Part shown: one piece after another, positions 37,086-45,903 of the stretch
Layout of the letters: every line of letters starts with the position of its first letter
Numbering within the stretch: position 1 is the stretch's first letter
Source of the DNA: Bin87 sp026710825
GTDB lineage: Bacteria > Chloroflexota > Dehalococcoidia > Lucifugimonadales > UBA3495
Length of the DNA stretch: 64,000 nt
Assembly (NCBI GenBank): GCA_965232815.1
Contig: OZ247427.1
Span: 186,001-250,000 of the forward strand
Direction: 5' to 3'
Notes under the pieces: generated by a model
Told to the model about the DNA's origin: nothing
What the model saw: only the letters and a program-made list of their open reading frames with translations
Database searches by the model: none
Translations under genes and position numbers: made by a program

Positions 37086-37141
37086 TGATCTACGGGTTCC
37101 ATACAGGATTGAGGTGGCCCAGACGGGCGGCTGCATTGTAG

Positions 37142-37174
37142 CAGAAAAGGAGGCGGCCCCTTTTGGGGACCGCC
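37142..37174 (-). terminator. Rho-independent terminator of the betaine-binding protein gene
   Basis: On the minus strand an imperfect GAGGCGGTCCCC / GGGGCCGCCTC hairpin with an AAAA loop is followed by CTTTTCT. It is 30 bases after the stop of the gene at 37204. Confidence 0.75.
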
Positions 37175-37203
37175 TCTCGCAATCAGGTGCTGATGTGGTC
37201 CAG

Positions 37204-38418
37204 TTATTCGCTGGGCCAGCCGTCAGCCTCTTCGCCGGCGCTAAGGGCAGCCTGGATGCCTGCGGCGGCATCATCGGTGACCCAGGGGCCCCAGATGTCG
37301 GCGTTATTGTTCAGCCACCAGGTCGCGGTCGCCTTGAGGTCAGCGTCGGGGTTTGCCTGCTGCCATCGTGCCACGCCCTTATAGACTTCGATGTTGAAGT
37401 CCCAATTGCGCAGGAATTGAATGACGTCGGGCGCCTCCGCGGGCAGATCAGGGTTGACCGCGATCAAGACCGTGGCGTCCTCGTACGCGCAGGGCTTGAC
37501 GTCTTCACTGGCCCAGCAAGCTGCGCTAAACGGTGGTTCTTCCAAGCGAACGAGATCGAGGATCAAGGCAGGGTCATTGGTGCCCCACTGGTAGCCGAGC
37601 CAAGGCTCACCGCGCTCGTAGGCGCCGTACAAGTCAGCGTTCAACGCTGCGCCGTCGCCCGGGTTGATGATCTCGACGTGGTCGTCAAGTCCGTAGCCCT
37701 TAACCTGCGCGGCGTTGACGTTCTCGCAAGCCCAGCCGATGATGCAGGAAACCAATCGGGCCTTGTCGCCGGTCTCTGCGGTGGCGAACAGTTCCTTGTA
37801 TTGAGGATCCTTCAGGTCTTCGACGCTGTCGAGTTCGGGATATTCTTCCTGCAGGTACGCAGGGATCACGAACGCGGACTGCCAGTCCTTGCCCAGGCTC
37901 TGCCCGACGGAAAGGACCGCACCTTCTTCACGCGCGGCGTTCCAGGCTTCGGTCTGGTTGGGGAGCCAGATTTCCATGGTGACGTCGGTGTCGCCATTCT
38001 TCAGGCCCTGGAACAAAGGAAGAGTGGCTCCGAATTTTACGTCTGTCGGATAGCCGTAACCCTTTTCAATGATGTATTGCGCGACGCGGTTTTGGAGCAG
38101 CGCGCTGGACCAGTTGAGGTCGCCGAATACGATGGTCTCTTTGGGTCCTTCGGGGGCCATCACTTCGACTTCCTTGATGACCTCAACCTCTTTGATGACC
38201 TCGACCTCTTTCTCGACCTCGACGATCTTTTCGACTTCGACGGGTTTTTCAACCTCGACGACCTTCTCGACCTCGACCTGCTCGGTTACCACGCGGGTAA
38301 CCTCAATGGTCTGGGGTTCGGCAGGTGAGCACGCCAAGATGGCAATGACGGTAACGAGCGCCAATACCATCGACAACGCCACCAATCTGTATTTTGTGAA
38401 CAAGGTTTTTCCCTCCAT
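37204..38418 (-). CDS. Glycine betaine/proline ABC transporter substrate-binding lipoprotein (OpuAC/ProX-like)
   Basis: A 404-residue lipoprotein. The signal ends VIAILACSPAE. The mature N-terminus is a repetitive Val-Glu-Lys linker (about residues 40-85: repeated VEVEK and VEVIKEV units), common in Chloroflexota binding proteins. The OpuAC domain follows (KETIVFGDLNWSSALLQNRVAQYIIEKGYGYP ...), with aromatic residues such as W in VTMEIWLPNQ and WLGYQWG that may form the betaine cage. It has its own promoter (38468-38496) and terminator. The permease and ATPase lie just upstream on the same strand. Confidence 0.88.
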   Translation of the reverse strand: MEGKTLFTKYRLVALSMVLALVTVIAILACSPAEPQTIEVTRVVTEQVEVEKVVEVEKPVEVEKIVEVEKEVEVIKEVEVIKEVEVMAPEGPKETIVFGDLNWSSALLQNRVAQYIIEKGYGYPTDVKFGATLPLFQGLKNGDTDVTMEIWLPNQTEAWNAAREEGAVLSVGQSLGKDWQSAFVIPAYLQEEYPELDSVEDLKDPQYKELFATAETGDKARLVSCIIGWACENVNAAQVKGYGLDDHVEIINPGDGAALNADLYGAYERGEPWLGYQWGTNDPALILDLVRLEEPPFSAACWASEDVKPCAYEDATVLIAVNPDLPAEAPDVIQFLRNWDFNIEVYKGVARWQQANPDADLKATATWWLNNNADIWGPWVTDDAAAGIQAALSAGEEADGWPSE

Positions 38419-38467
38419 AATGGGCTGCTATCCGGCGTGGGCCGGGGCTACGAACGAACAGGCTCAG

Positions 38468-38496
38468 ATTATCACAGTGTGATTTATCGTTGTCAA
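38468..38496 (-). promoter_or_regulatory. Strong sigma70-type promoter of the betaine-binding protein gene
   Basis: On the minus strand: perfect TTGACA (38496-38491), a 17-base spacer and GATAAT (38473-38468) with a TGT just upstream. The start codon is 50 bases downstream. The stretch 38497-38609 holds no gene. Confidence 0.85.
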
Positions 38497-38609
38497 ATTG
38501 ATGATTTCTGTGACAATACCATTATGTAATGAATGTTTTTCGTATTCTTATAAGTGTCTCAAAATGTGGGCACATGGATAGTATTCTAGAAACCTTTCCC
38601 ATGACATTA

Positions 38610-38639
38610 TTGAGCGCCGGACTAATGGCCGGCGCTCAA
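38610..38639 (-). terminator. Hairpin at the end of the permease gene
   Basis: A perfect 11-bp inverted repeat (TTGAGCGCCGG / CCGGCGCTCAA) surrounds the permease stop codon. No clear U-tract follows, so it may attenuate rather than fully stop transcription, or act as an mRNA stabiliser between permease and binding-protein genes. Confidence 0.55.
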
Positions 38640-39710
38640 CGCTTCCTGGCGACTGCGGGCGACAGCCTGGGTGAGACGATCGATCACGATGGCCATAAAT
38701 ACGATTGCCAGTCCGGCGATAACGCCGTTTCCGACCTCGTTTTTCTGGATGGCGCGCAGGACGTTATCGCCCAAACCGCCGGCCGCCACCATGCTCGCGA
38801 TGGTGACCATGGCCAACGCCATCATGGTGGTCTGGTTGATTCCCGCCATGATCGTGGGCAATGCCATGGGAATCTGTACTTTCGCCAGCAGTTGCAATGG
38901 TGAGGCGCCAAATGACCGGGCCGCCTCAACCGTCTCAGGGGATACCTGCCGTATGCCCAGGTTGGTAAGCCGGATCACCGGAGGAACGGCGTAGATGATG
39001 GTGGCGAAGATCCCGGCGGGCTTGCCCAACCCGAAAAAGAGAATACCCGGAAGCAAGTAGACGAAGCTGGGCATAGTTTGCATGCCGTCGAGAATGGGCC
39101 GCATGATGCGATCGGCGGTCTGGTTTCGCGCGCCAACCACACCCAAGGGCAGTCCGACCCCGACCGACAGGGCAACCGCCACCACCATCAGTGCCACGGT
39201 ATCGATGGTGTTCTCCCAGAGGCCCATGAATCCAATGAACAGGAATGCGAAGGCGGTGAATCCCATCAACGCCCAGCGGCCCACGGCGAATGCGGCCAGC
39301 ACCAACGCCAGCACCACTGCCGGCCACGGGAGCCATTTCAGCCCGTCTTCAATGTAATTCAGCGAGTAGGTTATCCCGTTCTTGATGCCATTAAACAGCC
39401 AGTCGCCGTTGGTGGTCAGCCATCTCGCCCCACCGTCGATGGCCTCTCCGGTGACGCTGCGCAACGACTTTGGGAAAGTGGTGGACCCATCGCTGGATTG
39501 AACATGAGCCACCGTGGTGGGGTATTCCATATTTGGACCCCAGAACGCCAGGCTGATCATCAAAACGATCAGCACCGCGGCTATGGCGGCGCCCCACCAG
39601 TAGATCTTTGGTATTCCCGCCAACGCGTCGCGGGCAGCCTGGGTTCCGTTTTGTGACTCGGAGGCCGCCGGGACAGAGGCGTCGGTCCGTTCTCCGGTGA
39701 TCACTGCCAT
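38622..39710 (-). CDS. Glycine betaine/proline ABC transporter permease (ProW-like)
   Basis: A 362-residue membrane protein with a long polar N-terminus, hydrophobic segments at about 35-55, 120-180, 185-215, 225-250 and 300-350. The permease EAA-like loop is IRQVSPETVEAARSFGASPLQLLAKVQIPMALPTIMAGI, as in ProW/OpuAB. It works with the ATPase upstream (73 bases) and the binding protein downstream. Confidence 0.9.
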   Translation of the reverse strand: MAVITGERTDASVPAASESQNGTQAARDALAGIPKIYWWGAAIAAVLIVLMISLAFWGPNMEYPTTVAHVQSSDGSTTFPKSLRSVTGEAIDGGARWLTTNGDWLFNGIKNGITYSLNYIEDGLKWLPWPAVVLALVLAAFAVGRWALMGFTAFAFLFIGFMGLWENTIDTVALMVVAVALSVGVGLPLGVVGARNQTADRIMRPILDGMQTMPSFVYLLPGILFFGLGKPAGIFATIIYAVPPVIRLTNLGIRQVSPETVEAARSFGASPLQLLAKVQIPMALPTIMAGINQTTMMALAMVTIASMVAAGGLGDNVLRAIQKNEVGNGVIAGLAIVFMAIVIDRLTQAVARSRQEALSAGH

Positions 39711-39783
39711 GACTATCTCCCTCCTGCGAGAGGAATGAACCAGTCGACTAGTTACGACCTAGCCGACCTAGAGGGCCCGATTG

Positions 39784-41097
39784 TTACCGGCCCGATTCCT
39801 CCGACAATGTGGCATTCTCTGCGGCGTTTGCTGCGTAGTCCGTATTGGGTGTGGACGTCTCCGCGATGGCCTCCGCGAGGGCGCTCCGGTGCACCTCGCC
39901 AACCAGCACGTTGTTTTCGTCGCAACATGGAACGGGGAAATTGCTGGACATGGCGACCGGTATCAGTTCGTCGAACGTGGTAGATGGCGAGACAGCCTGG
40001 TATTCGCGGTCAACGTACTCCCAGGCTTCGTCGATCCGTTTGACGCCGGCGCGCAGGGCGCGTTCCGCGTCAGTGATGGTGAGCATGCCGATGTAGTGCT
40101 CCCGCATGTCAACCACCCATGCGGCATCGCCATCACTGTTGCCGATGGTGTGCAGGGCTGCCCGCGGCCCCTGGTGTCCCATCACGGTGGCCTTGGGCGT
40201 TACCATCACCTTGTTGGCGGTAAGCACACTTTCGAGGCGGACGTCCTGGGTGAAATCGCCGACGTATTCGTCCTCGGGCCGAAGGACGATGTCCTCGGGC
40301 GATCCGATTTGCGCAACCTGACCGTCGTGCATGATGGCGATGCGGTCGCCGAGCTTCAGCGCCTCGTTCAAGTCGTGGGTGATGAACACGATGGTTTTAT
40401 GGAGTTCGTTCTGGAGCCGCAGAAGTTCGTCCTGCATTTGGCGGCGGATCAGGGGATCCAATCCACTGAACGGCTCGTCCATAAGAAGGATGTCGGTGTC
40501 CACGGCCAGGGCCCTGGCCAGCCCGACCCGCTGCTGCATACCGCCCGACAGTTGGCGAGGATAAGCTTCTTCCCAACCGCCCAGGCCAACCAGGTCCAAC
40601 ACCTCTTTGGTACGGGCGTAGCGTTCCTGTTTGGCGACTCCCTGAACTTCCAGACCCCAGCTCGCGTTGTCCAAGACGTTGCGATGGGGTTGCAGGCCGT
40701 AATGCTGGAAGACCATGGCGATGTTCGCGCGGCGGAACTCCATCAGTTCCTTGTCGCTCATGCCGGTGATATCCCGGCCGTCGATAATGATTTGGCCGGT
40801 AGTGGGTTCGATCAGACGGATGAGGCAGCGCACCATGGTCGATTTGCCGCTGCCGGAAAGGCCCATGATGACGAATGTTTCGCCGCGGTCGACCTCAAAG
40901 GACACATCCTGGAGACCTATCACGTTCCCCAGTTCGCTTTGAAAGAAAGGCTTGTCACGGCCAGCATACTGCGGGTCGAACACCCGGTCCGGGTTCCTAC
41001 CGAACACTTTCCATACGGAATTAACCTGTATGAAAGGTTGCCCATCCGGCTCGATGTGGGGGGAATGCGTGTTGGCTGTGTAGTCGTCGGTAGCCAT
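39784..41097 (-). CDS. Glycine betaine/proline ABC transporter ATP-binding protein with CBS region (ProV/OpuAA-like)
   Basis: A 437-residue ATPase. Walker A GLSGSGKSTMVRCL, signature LSGGMQQRVGLARAL, Walker B ILLMDEPFSGLDPL, and FITHDLNEALKLGDRIAIM are clear. From about residue 290 there is a CBS-like region (VLTANKVMVTPKATVMG ... GMLTITDAERAL) as in osmosensing ProV/OpuA ATPases, which respond to ionic strength. ATG at 41097 preceded by GGGGGTGAC is preferred to a GTG at 41121. A TTGACA promoter lies upstream. Confidence 0.9.
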   Translation of the reverse strand: MATDDYTANTHSPHIEPDGQPFIQVNSVWKVFGRNPDRVFDPQYAGRDKPFFQSELGNVIGLQDVSFEVDRGETFVIMGLSGSGKSTMVRCLIRLIEPTTGQIIIDGRDITGMSDKELMEFRRANIAMVFQHYGLQPHRNVLDNASWGLEVQGVAKQERYARTKEVLDLVGLGGWEEAYPRQLSGGMQQRVGLARALAVDTDILLMDEPFSGLDPLIRRQMQDELLRLQNELHKTIVFITHDLNEALKLGDRIAIMHDGQVAQIGSPEDIVLRPEDEYVGDFTQDVRLESVLTANKVMVTPKATVMGHQGPRAALHTIGNSDGDAAWVVDMREHYIGMLTITDAERALRAGVKRIDEAWEYVDREYQAVSPSTTFDELIPVAMSSNFPVPCCDENNVLVGEVHRSALAEAIAETSTPNTDYAANAAENATLSEESGR

Positions 41098-41153
41098 AAG
41101 GGTCACCCCCGGCGCCGGCACAAAGCGTCATGATATCGCTGCGTTGGATATCC

Positions 41154-41183
41154 ACCGTAGGCCGGGTAACAACAGTTTGTCAA
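41154..41183 (-). promoter_or_regulatory. Probable promoter of the betaine ATPase-permease operon
   Basis: On the minus strand a perfect TTGACA (41183-41178) is followed after 18 bases by TACGGT (41159-41154), a poor -10 match. The start codon is 57 bases downstream. Confidence 0.5.
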
Positions 41184-41938
41184 CCCTGAAGGAGGTTCAA
41201 GGTGGATGCCCCGAATCAGGCGAGCGGCGGCTTGTGGCACGTTGGCCGCCGCTCGTGAGTTGCTCATCTATCGACGAAATCGCGGTTCGTTTCTCTTGCT
41301 GTTGAACTCCTTTCCGTCGGTCAGTTGCTGGGTTGGTTTGGTTTTTCAGGGTTCCTGGGGGTCCAGGTTGTCGGCGCTACGGCCCGAGAGCGTGGTTGCA
41401 ATGTTGAGTCCTAGAGTCCCACGTGCTGACCGCCATGCTGATGAGAGTTTCACCTCTCACCCGCGTCCCATCCCACATCCTTCGACAAGCTCAGGATGAG
41501 CGGTTGGGGTAGCGACCCTCGTGGAGCGGTGGAGACACCCGCCGTACTGGTCTATGCCATGCCGCGGAAAAAGACGGCCTCAGGCGATAGCCAGCGGTGC
41601 AGAATCCGACTTATGCCGCGGGGGCCAACCCGCGACGGTTAGGCCGTTATTATCCTGGACCCCAATTAACCCTATTCAGATGTTGCCCGCCGGAGCGGGC
41701 CGGTTCCGGCAGTGTCCTCACCCTGCGCGCGGGGTTTGAGGTTTGGTTGGCAGGGGAAAGCGCTGAGTCCTCTGCCGACCTTTTACCGAACGTATGTACA
41801 GTATAGCGAACACATGAACGACATGCAAGTGGCCTCGCCTCGGTTTTACTCTCGTCCGGATTTTCTACGGCGCGGGCCCGACCGACGATGCTGGTTGAAA
41901 GACACTGAACGCAGCACTGGAACGCAGCAACGGGCGGA
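41184..41938. other. Long intergenic stretch, no supported gene
   Basis: About 750 bases without a convincing gene. Short frames exist on both strands but lack ribosome-binding sites and protein-like composition. It carries the palindromic sequence CTTCGACAAGCTCAGGATGAG at about 41480-41500, a short intergenic motif that I recall from many bacterial genomes. It also carries several runs of GC-rich direct text without further structure. Confidence 0.5.
41479..41503. repeat. Short intergenic repeat motif (TTCGACAAGCTCAGGATGAG type)
   Basis: The 25-base element contains TTCGACAAGCTCAGGATGAG. Sequences of this type recur in intergenic regions of many genomes and are generally regarded as mobile or structural repeats. 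Only one copy is present in this window, so the repeat status rests on recollection. Confidence 0.4.
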
Positions 41939-41967
41939 ATGACACCATCGGCGCAAACCGCTATAAT
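41939..41967 (+). promoter_or_regulatory. Sigma70-type promoter of the acyl-CoA dehydrogenase operon
   Basis: ATGACA (41939-41944), a 17-base spacer and perfect TATAAT (41962-41967) are 50 bases upstream of the first acyl-CoA dehydrogenase start. Confidence 0.78.
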
Positions 41968-42016
41968 TGCACGCCGTACGAGTACAGGCACCACCCTTGA
42001 TCAAGGCGGCGTTGTT

Positions 42017-43219
42017 ATGGAATTTGCGTTCACCCCGGAACAGGACGCCCTCCGTTCTGAAGTCCAAAAATTCATCAAAGATAACGTGACCCCGGAGATC
42101 GTGCAGGAGCTGGAAAACACCGGCATCCGTCGTCGGGGCCCGAAAACCCGGGAGCTATATAAGGAAATCTCCGACCGAGGTTGGATTGGTATTTCCTGGC
42201 CTCCGGAATACGGCGGCCAAGGCGGCAGCCGCATCGATCAGTACATTGTGGAAGAGGAGTTCGCTCGGGTCGGCATTACCGTCGGCGGAGCCGGCTCCGG
42301 CGCTCCCGCGATCCTGGCGGCCGGCACCGAGGAGCAGAAGCAGGAATTTCTGCCCGGCATCATCCGCGGCGAAGTCTCGTTTGCCCTCGGATTCACGGAA
42401 CCGCAAGCCGGCGCGGACCTGGCGGGTCTGCAGTGCCGGGCGGTGCGGGACGGCGACGAGTACGTGATCAACGGCCAGAAGATGTACACCACCGCGGCTC
42501 ATTACGCCACTCATATATATCTGATGGCGCGGACCGACCCGGATGCTCCGCGGCACCGGGGAATCAGCATCTTCCTGATCCCGATGGACACCCCGGGCAT
42601 CACGGTTCGCCCGCTTTGGACGATCCAGAACGACCCGCCGGCGCCGTTGGGAACCACCTACGGAGATGCGCGAACCAACGAGACGTTCTTTGAAAACGTT
42701 CGGGTTCCCGCCTCCTGCCTGCTGGGCGAGGAAAACCAGGGTTGGTACGTGGGGGCCATGGGCCTGAACCTGGACCGCGTGGGGGCGTCGCGATACCTCA
42801 TCTCCATCCAGCGCGACGAGGACATCGTGAACTGGGTCAAAGAGAACGAGATTGAGGGTTACGCGATGCGCGAAGACCCCACCGTCCGCGACCGCCTCGC
42901 CGACATGTGGATTGAAGGGCAGGTGTGCCGTTTGATGACCATGCGCAGCATGTCCATTGTCGAAAGCGATGGGGCATTCACCTACGAGGGTTCCGCCGAG
43001 AAAGTCTTTGCGCCGGAGCACGGGGTACGCACCACTGAAACCATTGCCCAAATGCTTGGCCCATATGGACAATTGCTGAACGGTTCGGAGGACGCCATCG
43101 AGGACGGTGTTTTCGCCCACAACCTGATGGGAGCGTTCCAAAGCGGAATCAACCACGGCAGCGTCCAGGTGATGCGCGACCAGGTCGCCCGTCGAGGCCT
43201 GGGCATGCCACGGGTGTAG
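42017..43219 (+). CDS. Acyl-CoA dehydrogenase family protein
   Basis: A 400-residue FAD enzyme that introduces a 2,3-double bond in an acyl-CoA. Family segments: WIGISWPPEYGGQGGSRI near residue 56, SFALGFTEPQAGADLAGLQ with the flavin-binding TEP-x-AGxD, and YVINGQKMYTTAAHYATH. The C-terminal part (AFTYEGSAEKVFAPEHGVRTTE) lacks an obvious conserved catalytic Glu at the MCAD position, which is frequent in the non-fatty-acid branch. ATG at 42017 is chosen on homology. A second dehydrogenase follows 50 bases later. Confidence 0.9.
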   Translation: MEFAFTPEQDALRSEVQKFIKDNVTPEIVQELENTGIRRRGPKTRELYKEISDRGWIGISWPPEYGGQGGSRIDQYIVEEEFARVGITVGGAGSGAPAILAAGTEEQKQEFLPGIIRGEVSFALGFTEPQAGADLAGLQCRAVRDGDEYVINGQKMYTTAAHYATHIYLMARTDPDAPRHRGISIFLIPMDTPGITVRPLWTIQNDPPAPLGTTYGDARTNETFFENVRVPASCLLGEENQGWYVGAMGLNLDRVGASRYLISIQRDEDIVNWVKENEIEGYAMREDPTVRDRLADMWIEGQVCRLMTMRSMSIVESDGAFTYEGSAEKVFAPEHGVRTTETIAQMLGPYGQLLNGSEDAIEDGVFAHNLMGAFQSGINHGSVQVMRDQVARRGLGMPRV

Positions 43220-43269
43220 TCGAGGCGCCACCAAACTTATCCCAATGTAATCAGACCTACTGAGGCACG

Positions 43270-44445
43270 ATGAACGTACTACCCAACGAAGAAGAGTTGA
43301 TGTTCAAAAACGCCGCCAGGGAGTTCCTGGAGGCGGAATGTCCACCAAGCCTGGCCCGCGCGATCGAGCAGGATGAACGGGGATACTCGGTTGAACTGTG
43401 GGAAAAGATGGCGTCGCTAGGTTGGTTCGGAATATCGTTGCCTGAGACATACGGCGGCGGCGGGCTTCCCGTTACCTACCTTGGCCTGATCCTGGAGGAA
43501 TGCGGCCGCGCCATTGCTCCGGTGCCTTTCCACAGCACGTCCACCGCGGCATTGGCTGTCGCGGGCCACGGCTCGGAAGAGCAGAAACAGTCCATCCTCC
43601 CCCGCGCCGCTCGCGGCGATCTGATCATGACCTGGGCGGTACAGGAACAGAATCCGCGGCTTCGACCGGACGCGATCCAATGCCGGGGCGAAGTGGATGG
43701 GGACAGCCTCGTAATCAACGGGACCAAGCATTTCGTCGACAACTTCTCGGCCGCTGAACTGGTGGTGATGGCCGTTCGCACCGGCTCACCCTCAGACGGC
43801 GAGGCAGGGATCACCCTGGTCATTGTGCCGACGAACGCGGCGGGGATTACAGAAACCCGCCTCACCACGCTGGCCAAGGACTCGCAGAGCAAGTTGGCCC
43901 TGGACGACGTGCGCGTGCCGTTGAGCAACGTGATAGGGGAATTGAACCAGGGTTGGGCGGCGACGTCCGAGATGCTGGACACCGGCACCGCCCTGCTCTG
44001 CACGCAGATTATCGGAGCGGCCCGCAAGGACGCCGAGATGGCCATCGAATACGCCAAGAATCGCGTGGCATTCGGCCGCCCGCTGGCCGGTTTCCAGTCC
44101 ATACAGCACCTGTGCGCTGACATGATCGTCTGGGTCGACGGCGCGCAATTGCTGACCTACGAGGCGCTTTGGAAGCTGGATTCGGGTCTGCCCTACGGTG
44201 TCGAGGTGTCGCAGGCAAAGGCTTTCACGAACGACAAGTGCCAGTCGACCGTGCGGTCGTCGCAGCAAATCCACGGCGGCATCGGATTCATGATGGAGTT
44301 CGATCTGCACCTCTGGTACCGGCGCGTAACCGCCTGGACGATGCGTCTGGGCACGAGTTTTGAGCACCGTGCCCGCGTGGCGCGGTCCCTGCTGGACCAA
44401 CCGGGCGAGGTACGTCTTGGGATGAACCTGCAGCCGGTGGGATAA
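43270..44445 (+). CDS. Acyl-CoA dehydrogenase family protein (second)
   Basis: A 391-residue paralog of the preceding gene but clearly divergent. It has WFGISLPETYGGGGLPVTYLGLILEECGR at about 50, VINGTKHFVDNFSAAELVV, and VAFGRPLAGFQSIQHLCADM. QQIHGGIGFMMEFDLHLWYRR near the C-terminus is typical of the family. Pairs of divergent acyl-CoA dehydrogenases in one operon often form heteromers acting on steroid or cyclic acyl-CoA side chains; this is a possibility here, not shown. ATG at 43270. Confidence 0.9.
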   Translation: MNVLPNEEELMFKNAAREFLEAECPPSLARAIEQDERGYSVELWEKMASLGWFGISLPETYGGGGLPVTYLGLILEECGRAIAPVPFHSTSTAALAVAGHGSEEQKQSILPRAARGDLIMTWAVQEQNPRLRPDAIQCRGEVDGDSLVINGTKHFVDNFSAAELVVMAVRTGSPSDGEAGITLVIVPTNAAGITETRLTTLAKDSQSKLALDDVRVPLSNVIGELNQGWAATSEMLDTGTALLCTQIIGAARKDAEMAIEYAKNRVAFGRPLAGFQSIQHLCADMIVWVDGAQLLTYEALWKLDSGLPYGVEVSQAKAFTNDKCQSTVRSSQQIHGGIGFMMEFDLHLWYRRVTAWTMRLGTSFEHRARVARSLLDQPGEVRLGMNLQPVG

Positions 44446-44487
44446 CGCCGCCTCGACCCAGTACAGATGAACACAGGAGACTGACAA

Positions 44488-44697
44488 ATGCCAGCCGATC
44501 CCGCTTGCCCCGTCTGCAAGACCGTAATCAACGAGAACAGCGCCCGTGCCACCACCGGCCAGACCATGCACGGCGCCAACGAAGTCGACCCCAACGCCGG
44601 GACGCGCAGCTTCTTCAACGGCGAGTGGTACTATTTCTGCACGTTGCAATGCCGCACGAAGTTTCTGACGGCGCCCAACACGTACATAGAAAACTGA
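44488..44697 (+). CDS. YHS/TRASH-like small metal-binding protein
   Basis: A 69-residue protein with PACPVCKTVI (CxxC) at the N-terminus and the YHS-like end FFNGEWYYFCTLQCRTKFL (C-x3-C). The four cysteines could coordinate Zn, Cu or Fe. It lies between acyl-CoA dehydrogenase and luciferase-like genes on the same strand. The start ATG follows CAGGAGA by 10 bases. Confidence 0.78.
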   Translation: MPADPACPVCKTVINENSARATTGQTMHGANEVDPNAGTRSFFNGEWYYFCTLQCRTKFLTAPNTYIEN

Positions 44698-44743
44698 CCC
44701 CGAGAATATCGCCGCAAAAGGGCGACCCGGCAGGAGGGCCACC

Positions 44744-45829
44744 ATGCAGCACATCGGTCTGGTAATGGAATGCGATTACCGCGAGGGCCGCACCCAGGAT
44801 GAGGCGTTCGACGAAGCGTTCGCGATAGCCCAACTGGCGGATGATACGGGTATTGACGGGGTCTGGTTGGCGGAGCGTCATTTCGCAGCGCCGCGCACCC
44901 CCACGGACCCGGGCGGAGCGGGAATTCCGTCCGTGTCGTCGGTACCGCTGATGATGGCTGGCATCATCGCCGCCCGCACCGAACGGGTCCGGGTAGGCAC
45001 GGGAGTCAGCGTGTTGCCCCTGGCGCACCCGATCCGGTTGGCCGAGGAAGCGGCCACGGTGGACAACATTTCGAGAGGTCGCCTGGATTTTGGCATCGGG
45101 CGCAGCAGTTTCCCGCGCTCGTACCACGGCTACGACGTTCCCTTCAACGAAAGCCGGGAGCGATTCGCAGAAGCCCTGGATATCATCCTCAAGGCGTGGA
45201 ACAACTACCGGTTCGATCACCACGGGCACTATTACAACATGGACGATGTCGTGGTGACGCCGCGTCCCTACCAGCAGCCTCACCCGCCCATTCGTATTGC
45301 CGCCAACTCCATTGACACCTTCGGCATCGTTGGGCAGTTGGGTTTCCCGCTGGTTACAGGTGTTCGGGGGCAGGGGCTCAAGCAAGTCGCTGACAACCTG
45401 GCGCTGTACCGTTCCGCCGCGAAAAAGAACGGACACGACGTGGACGACGCGTACGTCAGGATGCCCATCTTCGTGGGTGAATCGATGGAGCAGGTCCGGG
45501 CCGACACCGAGGAAAGCACCATGCGCGCTTTCCGGCGCACCGCCGACACCTACATCCGGACGGTGGAAGCTGAGGGCGAGAACGCCTCGGCGGAACGCCG
45601 GCAGCGGGCAGAGCAACTGCTCAACACGACCTACGACGACCTGCTAGTTGACCGGGTCGCGTACGGATCGCCGGCGGAAGTCGCGCAAAGGCTAGCGGAA
45701 ATTCGTGAACAGCTTGGCATCACGGGCGTGATCATGGAACCCAACCTCGGCGGCACCGTTCCTGCCGAGCGTGTACAGAACTCTATCCGACTGTACGCGG
45801 AAGAGGTCGCGCCGGCGCTGCGTTCCTGA
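44744..45829 (+). CDS. LLM-class flavin-dependent oxidoreductase
   Basis: A 361-residue luciferase-like monooxygenase. Landmarks: GVWLAERHFAAPRTP near 45, RVRVGTGVSVLPLAHPIRLAEEAATVD, GRLDFGIGRSSFPRSYHGYD, and YQQPHPPIRIAANS. ATG at 44744 follows CAGGAGG. It ends the operon that begins with the two acyl-CoA dehydrogenases and is followed by a bidirectional terminator. The substrate may be an acyl or cyclic compound handled by those enzymes, which is inference from neighbourhood. Confidence 0.88.
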   Translation: MQHIGLVMECDYREGRTQDEAFDEAFAIAQLADDTGIDGVWLAERHFAAPRTPTDPGGAGIPSVSSVPLMMAGIIAARTERVRVGTGVSVLPLAHPIRLAEEAATVDNISRGRLDFGIGRSSFPRSYHGYDVPFNESRERFAEALDIILKAWNNYRFDHHGHYYNMDDVVVTPRPYQQPHPPIRIAANSIDTFGIVGQLGFPLVTGVRGQGLKQVADNLALYRSAAKKNGHDVDDAYVRMPIFVGESMEQVRADTEESTMRAFRRTADTYIRTVEAEGENASAERRQRAEQLLNTTYDDLLVDRVAYGSPAEVAQRLAEIREQLGITGVIMEPNLGGTVPAERVQNSIRLYAEEVAPALRS

Positions 45830-45850
45830 AGCAGCGGCGCTTCGAATAGC

Positions 45851-45881
45851 AAAAGGCCCCGCCGATTGGCGGGGCCTTTTT
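45851..45881. terminator. Bidirectional rho-independent terminator
   Basis: AAAAGGCCCCGCC and GGCGGGGCCTTTTT form a perfect stem around a short GATT loop, with T-runs on both strands. It separates the luciferase-like gene (+) from the convergent hydrolase gene (-). Confidence 0.92.
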
Positions 45882-45903
45882 GATGATTGCGGCGGACGGA
45901 GTC

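Noticed and set aside
36120..38328. Two long plus-strand frames (36120-37088 and 37075-38328)
   Set aside because: Antisense to the RraA-like and betaine-binding genes; the Phe/Leu/Asp repeats are the reverse of the Val-Glu-Lys linker codons.
39781..41133. 450-residue plus-strand frame over the betaine ATPase gene
   Set aside because: Mirror of the ATPase, whose Walker and signature motifs are intact on the minus strand.
42155..43234. 359-residue minus-strand frame over the acyl-CoA dehydrogenase
   Set aside because: Mirror frame; no RBS and no family features.
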